From Amoeboradix gromovi (lineage: Eukaryota > Sanchytriomycota > Sanchytriomycetes > Sanchytriales > Sanchytriaceae), in NCBI GenBank assembly GCA_018985225.1, contig JADGIF010000189.1, positions 1 through 15,469 of the forward strand: 15,469 bases of DNA, given 5' to 3'. Of this stretch, positions 8,444 through 15,469 are shown one piece after another; within the stretch, counting starts at the first letter, position 1; each line of letters opens with the position of its first letter. The translations under genes were made by a program, and so were the position numbers. The notes under the pieces are model-generated. The model saw only the letters and a program-made list of their open reading frames with translations, made no database searches and was not told where the DNA came from.

Positions 8444-10759
8444 ATGATCGCTTTGTATGATTGGCCCCAATCAGCAGGTTTCCCTTGTGACAAAATTATG
8501 AAATCTTCTTTTTCGAAGGAAATCGCCAATCAATTTCCAACTTTAAATCTAGATCCGGAGATTGATTTGCTATCTCAGCTCTTCGAAATTCGTAAGTCCA
8601 ACCCCATCAATTCTCAGATATTCATGGACACGGACCACGCAATTTTCAAAATCCAATCTAATCAATTCGAATTTACCCGCCAAGTCTCACGAAAACTGGT
8701 ACAACAAATTCAAAACAACTTTATAGATGTTAAGACCATCAAACCTAATCAATTTCTAGTGAATTCTTTATTTGAAAAACCATTTTACTGGACTCCTCTT
8801 CATTGTGCTTGCTATTATGGTAAACTAAATGCTGTCCAGCAACTGCTAGATATGGGATATGACATTTATTTACGCGATCAATGGTATGGTGGTTTTCCTC
8901 TTGCATGGGCTGCGTTCAACAACCATGTTGACGTATGCCAATACTTGATCTCCAAAGGCGCTGCTATAGTCCAAACCAACTTTTATCATCAATCCGCATT
9001 CGATATTGCAACAAGTCCTTTGCATCCTAAATGGTACTTTCTTCACCCACATTCTACTCCTGAATCCTGCCATTACCTCGATATATTACAAATTTTGAAA
9101 GAGACGGATCTATTGCAGTTGTTTATGGAGCTACCGGACAAACCTAGCTATCCTGACTACTATCAAATAATCAAAAGTCCAATTTCCATCCAACAGATTG
9201 AAGCCAAATTGTTCAATTTTATCAAACATGTGCAGCCCTACTCTGTGGAGCAGTTTGCCCATGACTTGTTGTTGCTTTTTGCGAACGCATTTACATATAA
9301 CATTCCTGAATCGAATATTTATAAAAATGCTTTATTTCTTCAATACCAGACAATTCATCAGTTTAATACCAAGTTGAATATACAACTAAATGCTAAAATA
9401 CAATTAAAATGGGAGAGAACGCTTATCGACTGCAACATTCCAAATATTCATTTAAATGACCACGTTCTGTTAAATAACAATACCATCATGCATATACGAA
9501 GCTTTTCTGATGATTCTATAACTGGCACGGTGTTCAATCCTACTACCTCTACAAATAAAGTGCCTCGGCCTGTTTGTGCTGCAAACACTTCAACTACTTC
9601 AATAGCTAATATTATTAAACCTGTTTGGGTTCTATCACTATCTGAACATTGTAACTATACCATGAATGATTCTGATAATCTCTATGTTTGCTTGGAAAGC
9701 GATGAAGTGGAGTGCTTCACTTGTCCCCTCTATTTGTTAAACATTCGCACTACTCCATTAGTGGTAGAGAAAAATGTTCCTGCAGTAGACAGTACCCCAA
9801 TTAGTAACATAACATACGGATCCTATTTGAAGGGTAGGCAGGAATGGACATTGTTAGAAATTAGCAAAATGATGGGAATCAAAGTGCAGGATCTGCAGTT
9901 GATGCTTCAGCCGTTGAATCCACCTAGAGTGTTGAAGTTTAATCAGAATGCCGTTGAGATATTAACAACGACTAAATCATGCGAGCAGTTGCAGATCATA
10001 ACCACAGATGGTATTGGTCATGTGCGTCGAAGAAATAGCAACGTTGCTAATTATCATAATGGGTTTAGTCAGTACCATCACTACAAGCCACAGAAATACC
10101 AGCAGCCTTCGTCTAAACCATATTACCATCCTAGACCACAGCTGCAACAGCAGCAGGTAAAACAACCTCAGATAGCTGCATCAAGTAATAACATGATAAA
10201 TATCAGTGAGTTGGATGAATTAAACATGCTTCAGAACATAATAATGGATGCAGGCGAGAACTCATTGCTATATGACATTCAAACAACTGAGCAAAAGAAT
10301 TATTGCATAACGTTGCCCGGTGAGATTGACTCGCTAAACGTAGCACCAGTTATAAACAAAAGGTTCTACAAAATTCTCAAGGAAGCAAGCGATACGAGTT
10401 TGTTTAAGAGCAGGGTAAATTTTGATTTTGTGCAATACTATATGGAAGTAACTTTAAACAACGACAAATTGACTAGCCATATGGTAGATGTAAGCAGAAG
10501 TATTATAGACGGAGAAGAATGGAAGGAATGTTTACCAAATTTGATTTATTACACTTGCAATCTAACAAAACAAACAAATGTATTTGAATTTAAAACTGTA
10601 TTTAGAGTGTTTGATTACGAGAATGTAGAACGGGTGATGAATAAGTCTGATTCTGCAGTCAACCTAGAGAGCGCAAAAGAGATAAGCGTCACCACTAGAC
10701 CTGTATTTAGGTACCAGAATGAGCAGATATTTTACATCGTGGTAAATAGAAAAATTTAA
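8444..10759 (+). CDS. ankyrin-repeat bromodomain protein
   Basis: A 771-residue ORF with the ATG in good context (CACCATGA). Residues about 114-195 contain two to three ankyrin repeats: WTPLHCACYYGKLNAVQQLL, and FPLAWAAFNNHVDVCQYLISKGA. Residues about 220-305 are a bromodomain: LFMELPDKPSYPDYYQIIKSP, with NAFTYN carrying the expected acetyl-lysine-binding Asn (Asn286), then ESNIYKNA. Residues 330-450 may be a BAH-like or other beta-rich module (weak). Residues about 530-585 are rich in Gln, His, Tyr and Pro and look disordered. Residues 640-771 are a conserved-looking domain I cannot name. A nuclear chromatin-reader role, perhaps in a SWI/SNF- or RSC-type remodeller, follows from the domains and is inferred. 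There is a 3' neighbour on the same strand, with about 140 bp between genes. Confidence 0.92.
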   Translation: MIALYDWPQSAGFPCDKIMKSSFSKEIANQFPTLNLDPEIDLLSQLFEIRKSNPINSQIFMDTDHAIFKIQSNQFEFTRQVSRKLVQQIQNNFIDVKTIKPNQFLVNSLFEKPFYWTPLHCACYYGKLNAVQQLLDMGYDIYLRDQWYGGFPLAWAAFNNHVDVCQYLISKGAAIVQTNFYHQSAFDIATSPLHPKWYFLHPHSTPESCHYLDILQILKETDLLQLFMELPDKPSYPDYYQIIKSPISIQQIEAKLFNFIKHVQPYSVEQFAHDLLLLFANAFTYNIPESNIYKNALFLQYQTIHQFNTKLNIQLNAKIQLKWERTLIDCNIPNIHLNDHVLLNNNTIMHIRSFSDDSITGTVFNPTTSTNKVPRPVCAANTSTTSIANIIKPVWVLSLSEHCNYTMNDSDNLYVCLESDEVECFTCPLYLLNIRTTPLVVEKNVPAVDSTPISNITYGSYLKGRQEWTLLEISKMMGIKVQDLQLMLQPLNPPRVLKFNQNAVEILTTTKSCEQLQIITTDGIGHVRRRNSNVANYHNGFSQYHHYKPQKYQQPSSKPYYHPRPQLQQQQVKQPQIAASSNNMINISELDELNMLQNIIMDAGENSLLYDIQTTEQKNYCITLPGEIDSLNVAPVINKRFYKILKEASDTSLFKSRVNFDFVQYYMEVTLNNDKLTSHMVDVSRSIIDGEEWKECLPNLIYYTCNLTKQTNVFEFKTVFRVFDYENVERVMNKSDSAVNLESAKEISVTTRPVFRYQNEQIFYIVVNRKI

Positions 10760-10901
10760 TTTTAATAAAATGCTTTATTCTTGAAAACATTGAATCTTTG
10801 TCTTTCTAAGAAAACTGAGACTTGGCAATGTTTTTAAATATATTATTTGCAAGCATCGTCAGCAAAGGCCTAGAATAATAAAATTGAGCTTCAGAATACA
10901 T

Positions 10902-12751
10902 ATGAGTAAAAGTACCGAGAATATGAATACTATAGGAAGAATGATTACTAAAATGGATTATGTGTTAGCAAATGTGTTTACGAGTTGGAATAGCGTGGCT
11001 TACATGTCCAATATGGATTCCAAATTACCAACTTTACCAGCAACCAAGAGAATAGGACCGTATATTCTTGGAAAGACATTAGGAATAGGTTCGACAGGTC
11101 GCGTGAAATTGGGAATGCATTATAAAACGAAATCTAGAGTAGCTATAAAAATAGTACCCAAGTTTCCAAATAAAAAAGGTAAATCAGATGACAGCTCATA
11201 CTTCAAAAAACTTGAAAGAGAAATAACAATTATGAAATTAATTCGTCACGATAATATTATGACTCTACATGATGTATATGAAACGAAAGATGAGCTATTT
11301 TTAGTTATGGAGTTGATTGAAGGTGGTGAATTGTTTGACTACCTGGTTAAAAAGGGAAGACTTGGAGAAGAAGAAGCCAGACTGTTTTTTCAACAAATTT
11401 TGTTAGGATTGGATTTCTGCCATCGCCATTTAATATGCCATCGTGATTTAAAGCCCGAAAACTTGCTACTGGATAGCAATAGAAACATTAAAATTGCTGA
11501 TTTTGGGATGGCTAGATTTCAAATGGACGGTAAAATGTTGGAAACCAGTTGTGGCTCGCCTCATTATGCATCTCCAGAAATAATAAAAGGGATTAAATAC
11601 GATGGTCCCCCTAGTGATATTTGGTCCTGCGGTGTTATTTTGTATGCTTTGCTCTCAGGGTCTCTACCTTTTGATGATGACAATATTCGCAGATTATTAG
11701 CCAAAGTTAAGGCTGGTGTTTACCAAATCCCTGAACACATATCATCATCTGCTCAAAACCTTATTGAAAGAATGCTTGTTATTGATCCTAAAAAGCGAAT
11801 TACTATGGATGAAATATTTTACCATCCATGGTTCACAAACGATGGTAAGCAAGGTATCGCGCGCACTCAAATTCCGCGTGAGATACAAGAAGTGGAGCCT
11901 ATTCAGGACATAGACCCTGAAATCGTCAAAAACCTTACATATTTAGGTTGGGAGGAATCCGAGTTGGTGAAACCTCTGATTTCAGAAGATAAAAATATTG
12001 AAAAAATCTTTTACAACTTGCTCTTTGAACGTAAAAAGCATCCTTTCTATCAAATAGATTCAGATGATGATGCCAATTCCTCTGCTGATGGTTCTTCACC
12101 ACGTCGTCGCATAGAGCTGAACAGTAACCACAACTCGAGAGAATCTATGCTTGCTAACATCTATAAAAGACGCAGTGATATGCATTCAAGCTCACCTGAC
12201 ATTTCAAATCTTGATTTAGCATTGGACAAGAAATCTAAAAATACGCTAAATATTCAAATTCCAACTACCAGTGAACCTAACATTGTAAACCCACCCTCTC
12301 CATTCCATAGAAAACATAAAGACCCTAGCCAATACCCTGCAACCCCGATAATGAACGATACACCAACAAAAGTTTATAACTCTGAAATGTTTACTTTCAA
12401 CAAAGATTTACCCACAGTACTTTCACATTAATATAGATATTTGTCTTAAGTACATCTGGTGAAGCTGAGGAAACAATGAAAAAGCTCAAGATTATTTTAG
12501 GCGGATTAAATGTTAAAAGTCAAACCGGTAGAAAACACGGTTTAAAATGCAGGCAGGATTCAGATTCGTTATTTAAGGATGATCCTAAGCCATTAAAATT
12601 TAGAGTAGAATTAGGCACACGACCACCTAGAGAGTCAGATATGGAAATAGATGAATTCTATATAACATTTCAGTTACAGAGTGGTTATCTAGAACAATTT
12701 AAGAAGTTAAATGATGATATTACATTGAGATGGGAAAAATTAAATAAATAG
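10902..12751 (+). CDS. Gin4/Hsl1/Cdr2-type protein kinase with KA1 (two exons)
   Basis: Exons 10902-12416 and 12437-12751 give 609 residues. The start chosen is the first ATG in frame. The kinase domain is about residues 52-311: GIGSTGRVKLG, Lys83 in VAIK, HRDLKPEN at 180-187, DFG at 200-202, and Thr215 in TSCGSPHYASPE, the usual upstream-kinase site in AMPK-related kinases. GSTGRV and the SPSDIW-like GPPSDIW are typical of fungal Gin4/Hsl1/Cdr2 kinases, which control septins and mitotic entry at the cell cortex. Residues about 338-378 look like a UBA-type helical domain. A Ser/Asn-rich linker follows. Exon 2 encodes a basic KA1-like domain (KKLKIILGGLNV ... RVELGTRPP ... FYITFQLQSGYLEQF), which in this family binds acidic phospholipids. 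Without the intron the protein would end at 12431 and lack KA1. It is shorter than yeast Gin4 or Hsl1. Confidence 0.9.
12417..12436 (+). other. probable 20-nt intron in the Gin4-like kinase
   Basis: GTACTTTCACATTAATATAG contains an in-frame stop in the exon 1 frame (TAA, 12429-12431). Its removal places the downstream KA1-like frame exactly in phase. The 3' end (ATTAATATAG) resembles that of the Rer1 intron (TTTAATTTAG), so TTAAT may serve as the branch site. A 53-nt alternative using the same donor and the AG at 12468-12469 is also in phase and would remove 11 more residues. Confidence 0.6.
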
Positions 12752-13110
12752 AATATCTGAACACATTCGTGAAACTTCATTTCTCGTTCAGATATAACCT
12801 TGGCTAGGTAGCTTATGAGCATTGCCGGTTTGTACCATAATTATCCAAAAAATAAATGTTTCAGGAGGTTTGCGGTGTAGCTGGCATCTCCTAAGAATTT
12901 GAGTAGAACAACTGAGTTCAAATCTCAGCTACACCTTGTGCACCTTTTCAATGATCTGGATGCTTTTCAGTTGTGAATTATATTGTTTACTTATTTGTAA
13001 ATTCTAACATTTCTGGGTTTTCTCCTTTTAGGTATTTTGTTTTAAAGTATTGATTGGTGAAATCCCGTGTAAATATAGTTTGGATTTAACTGTATCAACA
13101 ACTATTCATA
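12752..13110. other. spacer with tRNA-like element
   Basis: The spacer between the kinase gene and eL39. Apart from the tRNA-like element at 12874-12935 and its following T run, I see no gene. The last ~150 bp must include the eL39 promoter. A pyrimidine tract with TTTTAG (13020-13031) could be a 3' splice site of a leader intron, but this is unsupported. Confidence 0.45.
12874..12935 (+). tRNA. tRNA-like element, too short, possibly a pseudogene
   Basis: GGTGTAG at 12874-12880 pairs perfectly with CTACACC at 12929-12935 (acceptor). CTGAG (12912-12916) pairs with CTCAG (12924-12928) around a TTCAAAT loop, a normal T arm with a B-box-like GTTCAAATC. A TTTT run at 12945 fits pol III termination. 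However, only 31 nt lie between the acceptor strand and the T arm, where about 40 are needed. I could not fold a normal D arm plus a 5-bp anticodon arm with a 7-nt loop; the best middle stem is CTC/GAG with a 10-nt loop. No anticodon can be assigned. A decayed tRNA, a tRNA-derived RNA or an aberrant armless tRNA are all possible. Confidence 0.4.
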
Positions 13111-13263
13111 ATGGGTTCTCACAAATCATTGAGAGTCAAGATCCATTTAGGAAAGAAAGCAAAACAAAATAGACCTTTACCATATTTAGCAAGAACCAAA
13201 TTAGGTATGCGTTATAATAACAAACGTAGAAACTGGCGAAGAACAAAGACAAAGATCAATTAA
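13111..13263 (+). CDS. RPL39: ribosomal protein eL39 (RPL39)
   Basis: A 50-residue basic protein, [10 protein letters not shown] ... KQNRPLP ... [13 protein letters not shown] ... IN. The block KQNRPLP and the C-terminal RYN[10 protein letters not shown] are signature segments of eL39, the small protein lining the lower peptide exit tunnel of the large subunit. The usual length is 51. Here two residues are missing just before RYN (LGMRYN in place of a longer TGNTIRYN-type segment) and the C-terminus is about one residue longer. The residues after RPLP (YLARTK) also differ from the usual QWIR. In many fungi this gene has an intron near the start; none is needed here. It was identified from its translated sequence; the frame is fully open from ATG to TAA. 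Confidence 0.95.
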   Translation: MGSHKSLRVKIHLGKKAKQNRPLPYLARTKLGMRYNNKRRNWRRTKTKIN

Positions 13264-13368
13264 TAAATTGAAAATTTTAACTACAGAAATAGCACTAACA
13301 CAGCCTTGCAATATGTTTGCGGTGGGCTGCGAAATCTTTTTATCCTTGCTTATCCTCAAAACATCTCC

Positions 13369-13859
13369 ATGTTGAAATCTTATTTGGATCAGCTAATTCC
13401 ATTTACTACACAAAGATGGATAACGTTTGCATTGCTAATAATAATATTTCTGGTACGCGTATTCCATTACCATTTGTTTTATATTTATTTGTATGCCTTG
13501 ATGATATACATTTTGCAACTGTTTCTGCTATTCTTAAGTCCTAAATTCTTGAACGAAAATCCTTCGCTACCTGTCACTTCGAATGATGATGAATTTAGAC
13601 CTTTTGTTCGTAAACTTCCAGAATTTCAGTTTTGGTTGCGAATCACTTCTGGTACAATCCTATGTATTCAATGTTTAATTTAGGCTGTGTTATTAGTATC
13701 TTTCCTTCTTTAGATGTGCCTGTTTATTGGCCAATTCTAGTAATATATTTCTTCTTGTTACTCTTTCTTACAATGAGAAAGCAAGTTCAGCATATGATAC
13801 AATATAGGTATGTTCCAATGACAATAGGAAAGAAGAAATACGCTAAAAGTAATAAATAA
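13369..13859 (+). CDS. RER1: Rer1, Golgi-to-ER retrieval receptor (two exons)
   Basis: Exons 13369-13663 and 13684-13859 encode 156 residues. Rer1 is a four-pass early-Golgi protein that returns ER membrane proteins and unassembled subunits in COPI vesicles. Family segments are clear: YLDQL-PFTTQRW at the start, LFLLFLSPKF, DDEFRPFVRKLPEFQFW, DVPVYWPIL, LTMRKQVQHMIQYRYVPMTIGKKKY. The last is the conserved cytosolic tail. Hydrophobic pairs lie on either side of the FRPF-LPEF block. The two parts are in different frames, and a 20-nt intron restores the exact family spacing (19 residues between FW and DVPV). The ATG at 13369 gives an N-terminal tail of only 3-5 residues before YLD, shorter than in most Rer1 proteins. 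No upstream in-frame ATG or acceptor was found to extend it. Confidence 0.93.
13664..13683 (+). other. 20-nt intron in RER1
   Basis: GTATTCAATGTTTAATTTAG. Removing it joins ...SGTILC to CVISIFPSLDVPVYW in phase and leaves 19 residues between the FW and DVPV motifs, as in yeast and animal Rer1. The other in-phase donor (13652, 32-nt intron) would leave only 15. Without removal the protein ends at 13683, in the middle of a conserved region. Confidence 0.78.
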
Positions 13860-14057
13860 ATTTAATATTTCTTCAGTATTGCAAACGCTCAAGTTATATT
13901 TAAAGTGTATATTAGAAAATAGAAACTAGCCCAGTAATGATATTGTTGCCCATAAAAGACGAAAGATATTGTGCAATTTAATGAAAGAATTTACTAGTCA
14001 GATGTGTACAGATTGCGGGACTGTAAAAAAGAGATCTGCAAACTGTTACTTATGTTG
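13860..14057. other. short spacer
   Basis: AT-rich DNA between the RER1 stop and repeat copy C. No gene was recognised. It holds the RER1 3' region; ATAAATTT follows the stop directly. Confidence 0.4.
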
Positions 14058-14225
14058 GATAGAGACCAAATGGCGGCAAGGAAGCTACAATTAAGACACA
14101 CGTGCCCATTTTCAATCCAGCCATTGACAGTGGAATCCTATTTAATTACCGTAACAGAGCGATTCGGATCGTCAATTTCTCTGCAGAAATTGTTGTTCTT
14201 CCAGCGACGGCTTGGGATAAAATTT
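14058..14225 (+). repeat. dispersed repeat copy C, upstream of eIF5A
   Basis: Aligns end to end with copy B (GATAGAGACC, AAATGGCGGCAAGGAA, TTTTCAATC, TTTCTCTG). It also matches copy D just upstream of the core (ATTACCGTAACAGAGC here, ATCACTGTAACGGAGC in D). The core at 14173-14192 forms a 7-bp hairpin, CAATTTC / loop TCTGCA / GAAATTG. An open frame with no recognisable family runs through it (about 14010-14252, beginning with an ATG at 14004), but the other copies are not open in that frame. It lies 70 bp before the eIF5A ATG. Confidence 0.65.
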
Positions 14226-14297
14226 GAAGTCTATCCCTCCTTTAGGTGTTGAGTTTCCACGTGTTTGTCTTCGGATATTTCACTCCTTTTAAACATC

Positions 14298-14756
14298 ATG
14301 TCTGATCATGAATTCGAGTCGGTAGATAGTGGCGCATCCAAAACGTACCCACAACAAGCAAGTGCGCTACGTAAAGGTGGATTTGTTGTTATCAAAGGAA
14401 GAGCATGTAAAATTGTGGATTTGAGTACCTCGAAAACCGGTAAACACGGTCATGCCAAAATTCATATCACTGCTGTAGATATCTTTAATGGCAAGAAATG
14501 TGAAGACCTTACACCTTCTACTGCTAATATGGATGTACCCCATGTAACTAGAAATGAATATACATTGATTGACATCGATGACGGGTTTTTGAGTCTTATG
14601 GACAGCAATGGAGAGACAAAGGACGATATCAAAGTACCGGAAGAAGATCTCGGAAAGTCATTAGTAACTGACTTTGAAGATGGAAAAGATATTCTTGTTA
14701 CTGTGATTTCAGCTATGGGTGAAGAAGCGGTTGTTTCTTTTAAAAATGCAGTCTAA
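14298..14756 (+). CDS. translation factor eIF5A
   Basis: 152 residues from MSDHEFE. An in-frame ATG 33 nt upstream exists, but all eIF5A proteins start near this MSD, so 14298 is chosen. The hypusine loop [12 protein letters not shown] is intact, with Lys49 as the residue to be modified by deoxyhypusine synthase and hydroxylase. The second OB-fold domain ends with [16 protein letters not shown], typical of the family. eIF5A helps ribosomes through proline-rich and other hard-to-translate stretches and aids termination. Residues [12 protein letters not shown] are a mild variant of the usual YP-x-Q-C-SALRKNG segment. The protein is full length; no intron is needed. Confidence 0.97.
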   Translation: MSDHEFESVDSGASKTYPQQASALRKGGFVVIKGRACKIVDLSTSKTGKHGHAKIHITAVDIFNGKKCEDLTPSTANMDVPHVTRNEYTLIDIDDGFLSLMDSNGETKDDIKVPEEDLGKSLVTDFEDGKDILVTVISAMGEEAVVSFKNAV

Positions 14757-15365
14757 TAAATAAAAAGTCGCTTAAACCTCACTTTGCTTTTATGCTGAGC
14801 ATACAATTTTTTATTGAATCTACAGATTAGCGCCATGAATGTTAGCGCATCACTGTGCCCCAAGGCAAATAATGGACCAATTAAGAATTGCAACATAGTG
14901 CAAGACCATATTCTAAGAATGTACTTGCTTAAGTCAATAAGTGAACAATTTTATCAGCCAATTTTATTGTTAATGATAATGCTGGAACGCTCTGACACAT
15001 TAGCATTGTAGCCTCTTTGGAATTGGATGAGCGTAGTGTCGACTTAATCGTAATTAAAATAGTCTGGTATAATTTATATGGCCGACTCAGTTTCTTTTTT
15101 CTTTTCGTGAAATTGTGGTAAATAAATAATGCAATATTTAATAAAAAACCCATGTTTGCACAAAGTTAAAATTTCCAACCATATTTATTATCTTTACCAT
15201 GAATGAATTCATTAAGAGGCTCAGTGCCATCTTACTTGTGGGCTAAATAAAATTAAACAAATTTGTTATTTTTTTGAAATAAATTGTCGCCAACACTTGT
15301 ACAAGTTTTCTGCTTATTCCGTATTCTTTTACTGTCGCTGCTCTAAGAACATCTGGACTACATGC
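14757..15365. other. intergenic region, no gene supported
   Basis: About 610 bp of AT-rich DNA after eIF5A. Open frames of 65-75 codons exist on both strands but show no family features and start at non-ATG codons or lie in low-complexity sequence. AATAAATAAAA just after the eIF5A stop fits a polyadenylation signal. A minus-strand frame of 69 codons begins inside repeat copy D (15452) and runs to 15243; its reality is uncertain. Confidence 0.45.
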
Positions 15366-15469
15366 TCCTCGTAAAAATCCTAATTTCCGCGAAAATCTAG
15401 TTTCCACAGAGAAACTAGCAATGCTAGATGCTCCGTTACAGTGATTGCTCATGCTTTCAGTATACTGAG
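15366..15469 (-). repeat. dispersed repeat copy D, cut by the window end
   Basis: Read on the minus strand it shares ATCACTGTAACGGAGC with copy C, TAGTTTCTCTGTGGAAA exactly with copy B, and GGATTTTTA followed by GAGG with copy A. It therefore bridges the other three. The core at 15397-15418 is a perfect 8-bp hairpin, CTAGTTTC / loop TCTGTG / GAAACTAG. The 5' part of the element lies beyond the right edge. An open frame crosses it (MSNHCNGASSIASFSVETRF...), but the matching frames in copies A and B are interrupted. Confidence 0.65.

Noticed and set aside
13652-13683. 32-nt alternative intron in RER1
   Set aside because: In phase, but it removes four residues from a region whose length is constant in the Rer1 family; the 20-nt solution fits exactly.
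14004-14252. 82-codon ATG frame upstream of eIF5A
   Set aside because: It mostly coincides with repeat copy C. The corresponding frame in the other copies is interrupted and no family is recognisable.
14814-15011. 65-codon plus-strand frame after eIF5A
   Set aside because: Begins at a TTG, has no domain features and lies in AT-rich spacer.
15243-15452. 69-codon minus-strand frame at the right edge
   Set aside because: It begins inside repeat copy D. Similar residues (NGA..SFSVE) can be read in copy B, but stops follow there, and hairpin conservation explains the similarity as well.
1-15469. CRISPR arrays, insertion sequences, bacterial operons or viral genes
   Set aside because: No spaced direct repeats of CRISPR type, no transposase or capsid/replicase motifs, and the gene content is eukaryotic throughout.

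Overview
This window looks like a stretch of an AT-rich, gene-dense fungal nuclear genome. The evidence is a Gin4/Hsl1/Cdr2-type septin/morphogenesis kinase with a C-terminal KA1-like domain, a probable SUR7/PalI-family four-pass membrane protein, and a GPI-type low-complexity wall or surface protein, alongside ordinary eukaryotic housekeeping genes (eL39, Rer1, eIF5A). I cannot place the lineage more exactly. Genes are mostly single ORFs.

Layout, left to right. A gene fragment runs off the left edge on the minus strand (1-250), with a 13-bp minisatellite just upstream of its ATG. A spacer follows (364-1248) with one copy (minus) of a dispersed repeat. Then come an orphan type II membrane protein with a cysteine cluster (1249-3162) and a 1.3-kb spacer with a second repeat copy (plus). 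A CaM-kinase-like protein fused to a degenerate endonuclease/exonuclease/phosphatase (EEP, sphingomyelinase-like) domain follows (4484-6295). It converges on the SUR7/PalI-like gene (6596-7513, minus), which is divergent from a small GPI-anchor-like protein (7704-8276). Next are an ankyrin-bromodomain chromatin protein (8444-10759), the Gin4-like kinase (10902-12751, two exons), a tRNA-like element (12874-12935), eL39 (13111-13263), Rer1 (13369-13859, two exons), a third repeat copy (plus), eIF5A (14298-14756), and a fourth repeat copy (minus) cut by the right edge.

Two points stand out beyond gene naming. First, the two introns I can place (in Rer1 and in the Gin4-like kinase) are best explained as only 20 nt long, GT...AG, with similar 3' ends (TTAAT-T/A-TAG). 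Second, four spacers carry copies of one ~100-170-nt repeat whose core is a small hairpin. Two copies differ in the stem in a compensatory way, which suggests a structured RNA or RNA-derived element rather than junk similarity.

The kinase-EEP fusion is the most unusual protein. The kinase half keeps all catalytic motifs, while the EEP half keeps its fold-like sequence but has lost most catalytic residues.

The genes do not form a pathway. Cell-cortex and morphogenesis functions recur (Gin4-like kinase, SUR7-like protein, GPI-like protein, orphan membrane protein), but I would not infer a functional cluster from this alone.
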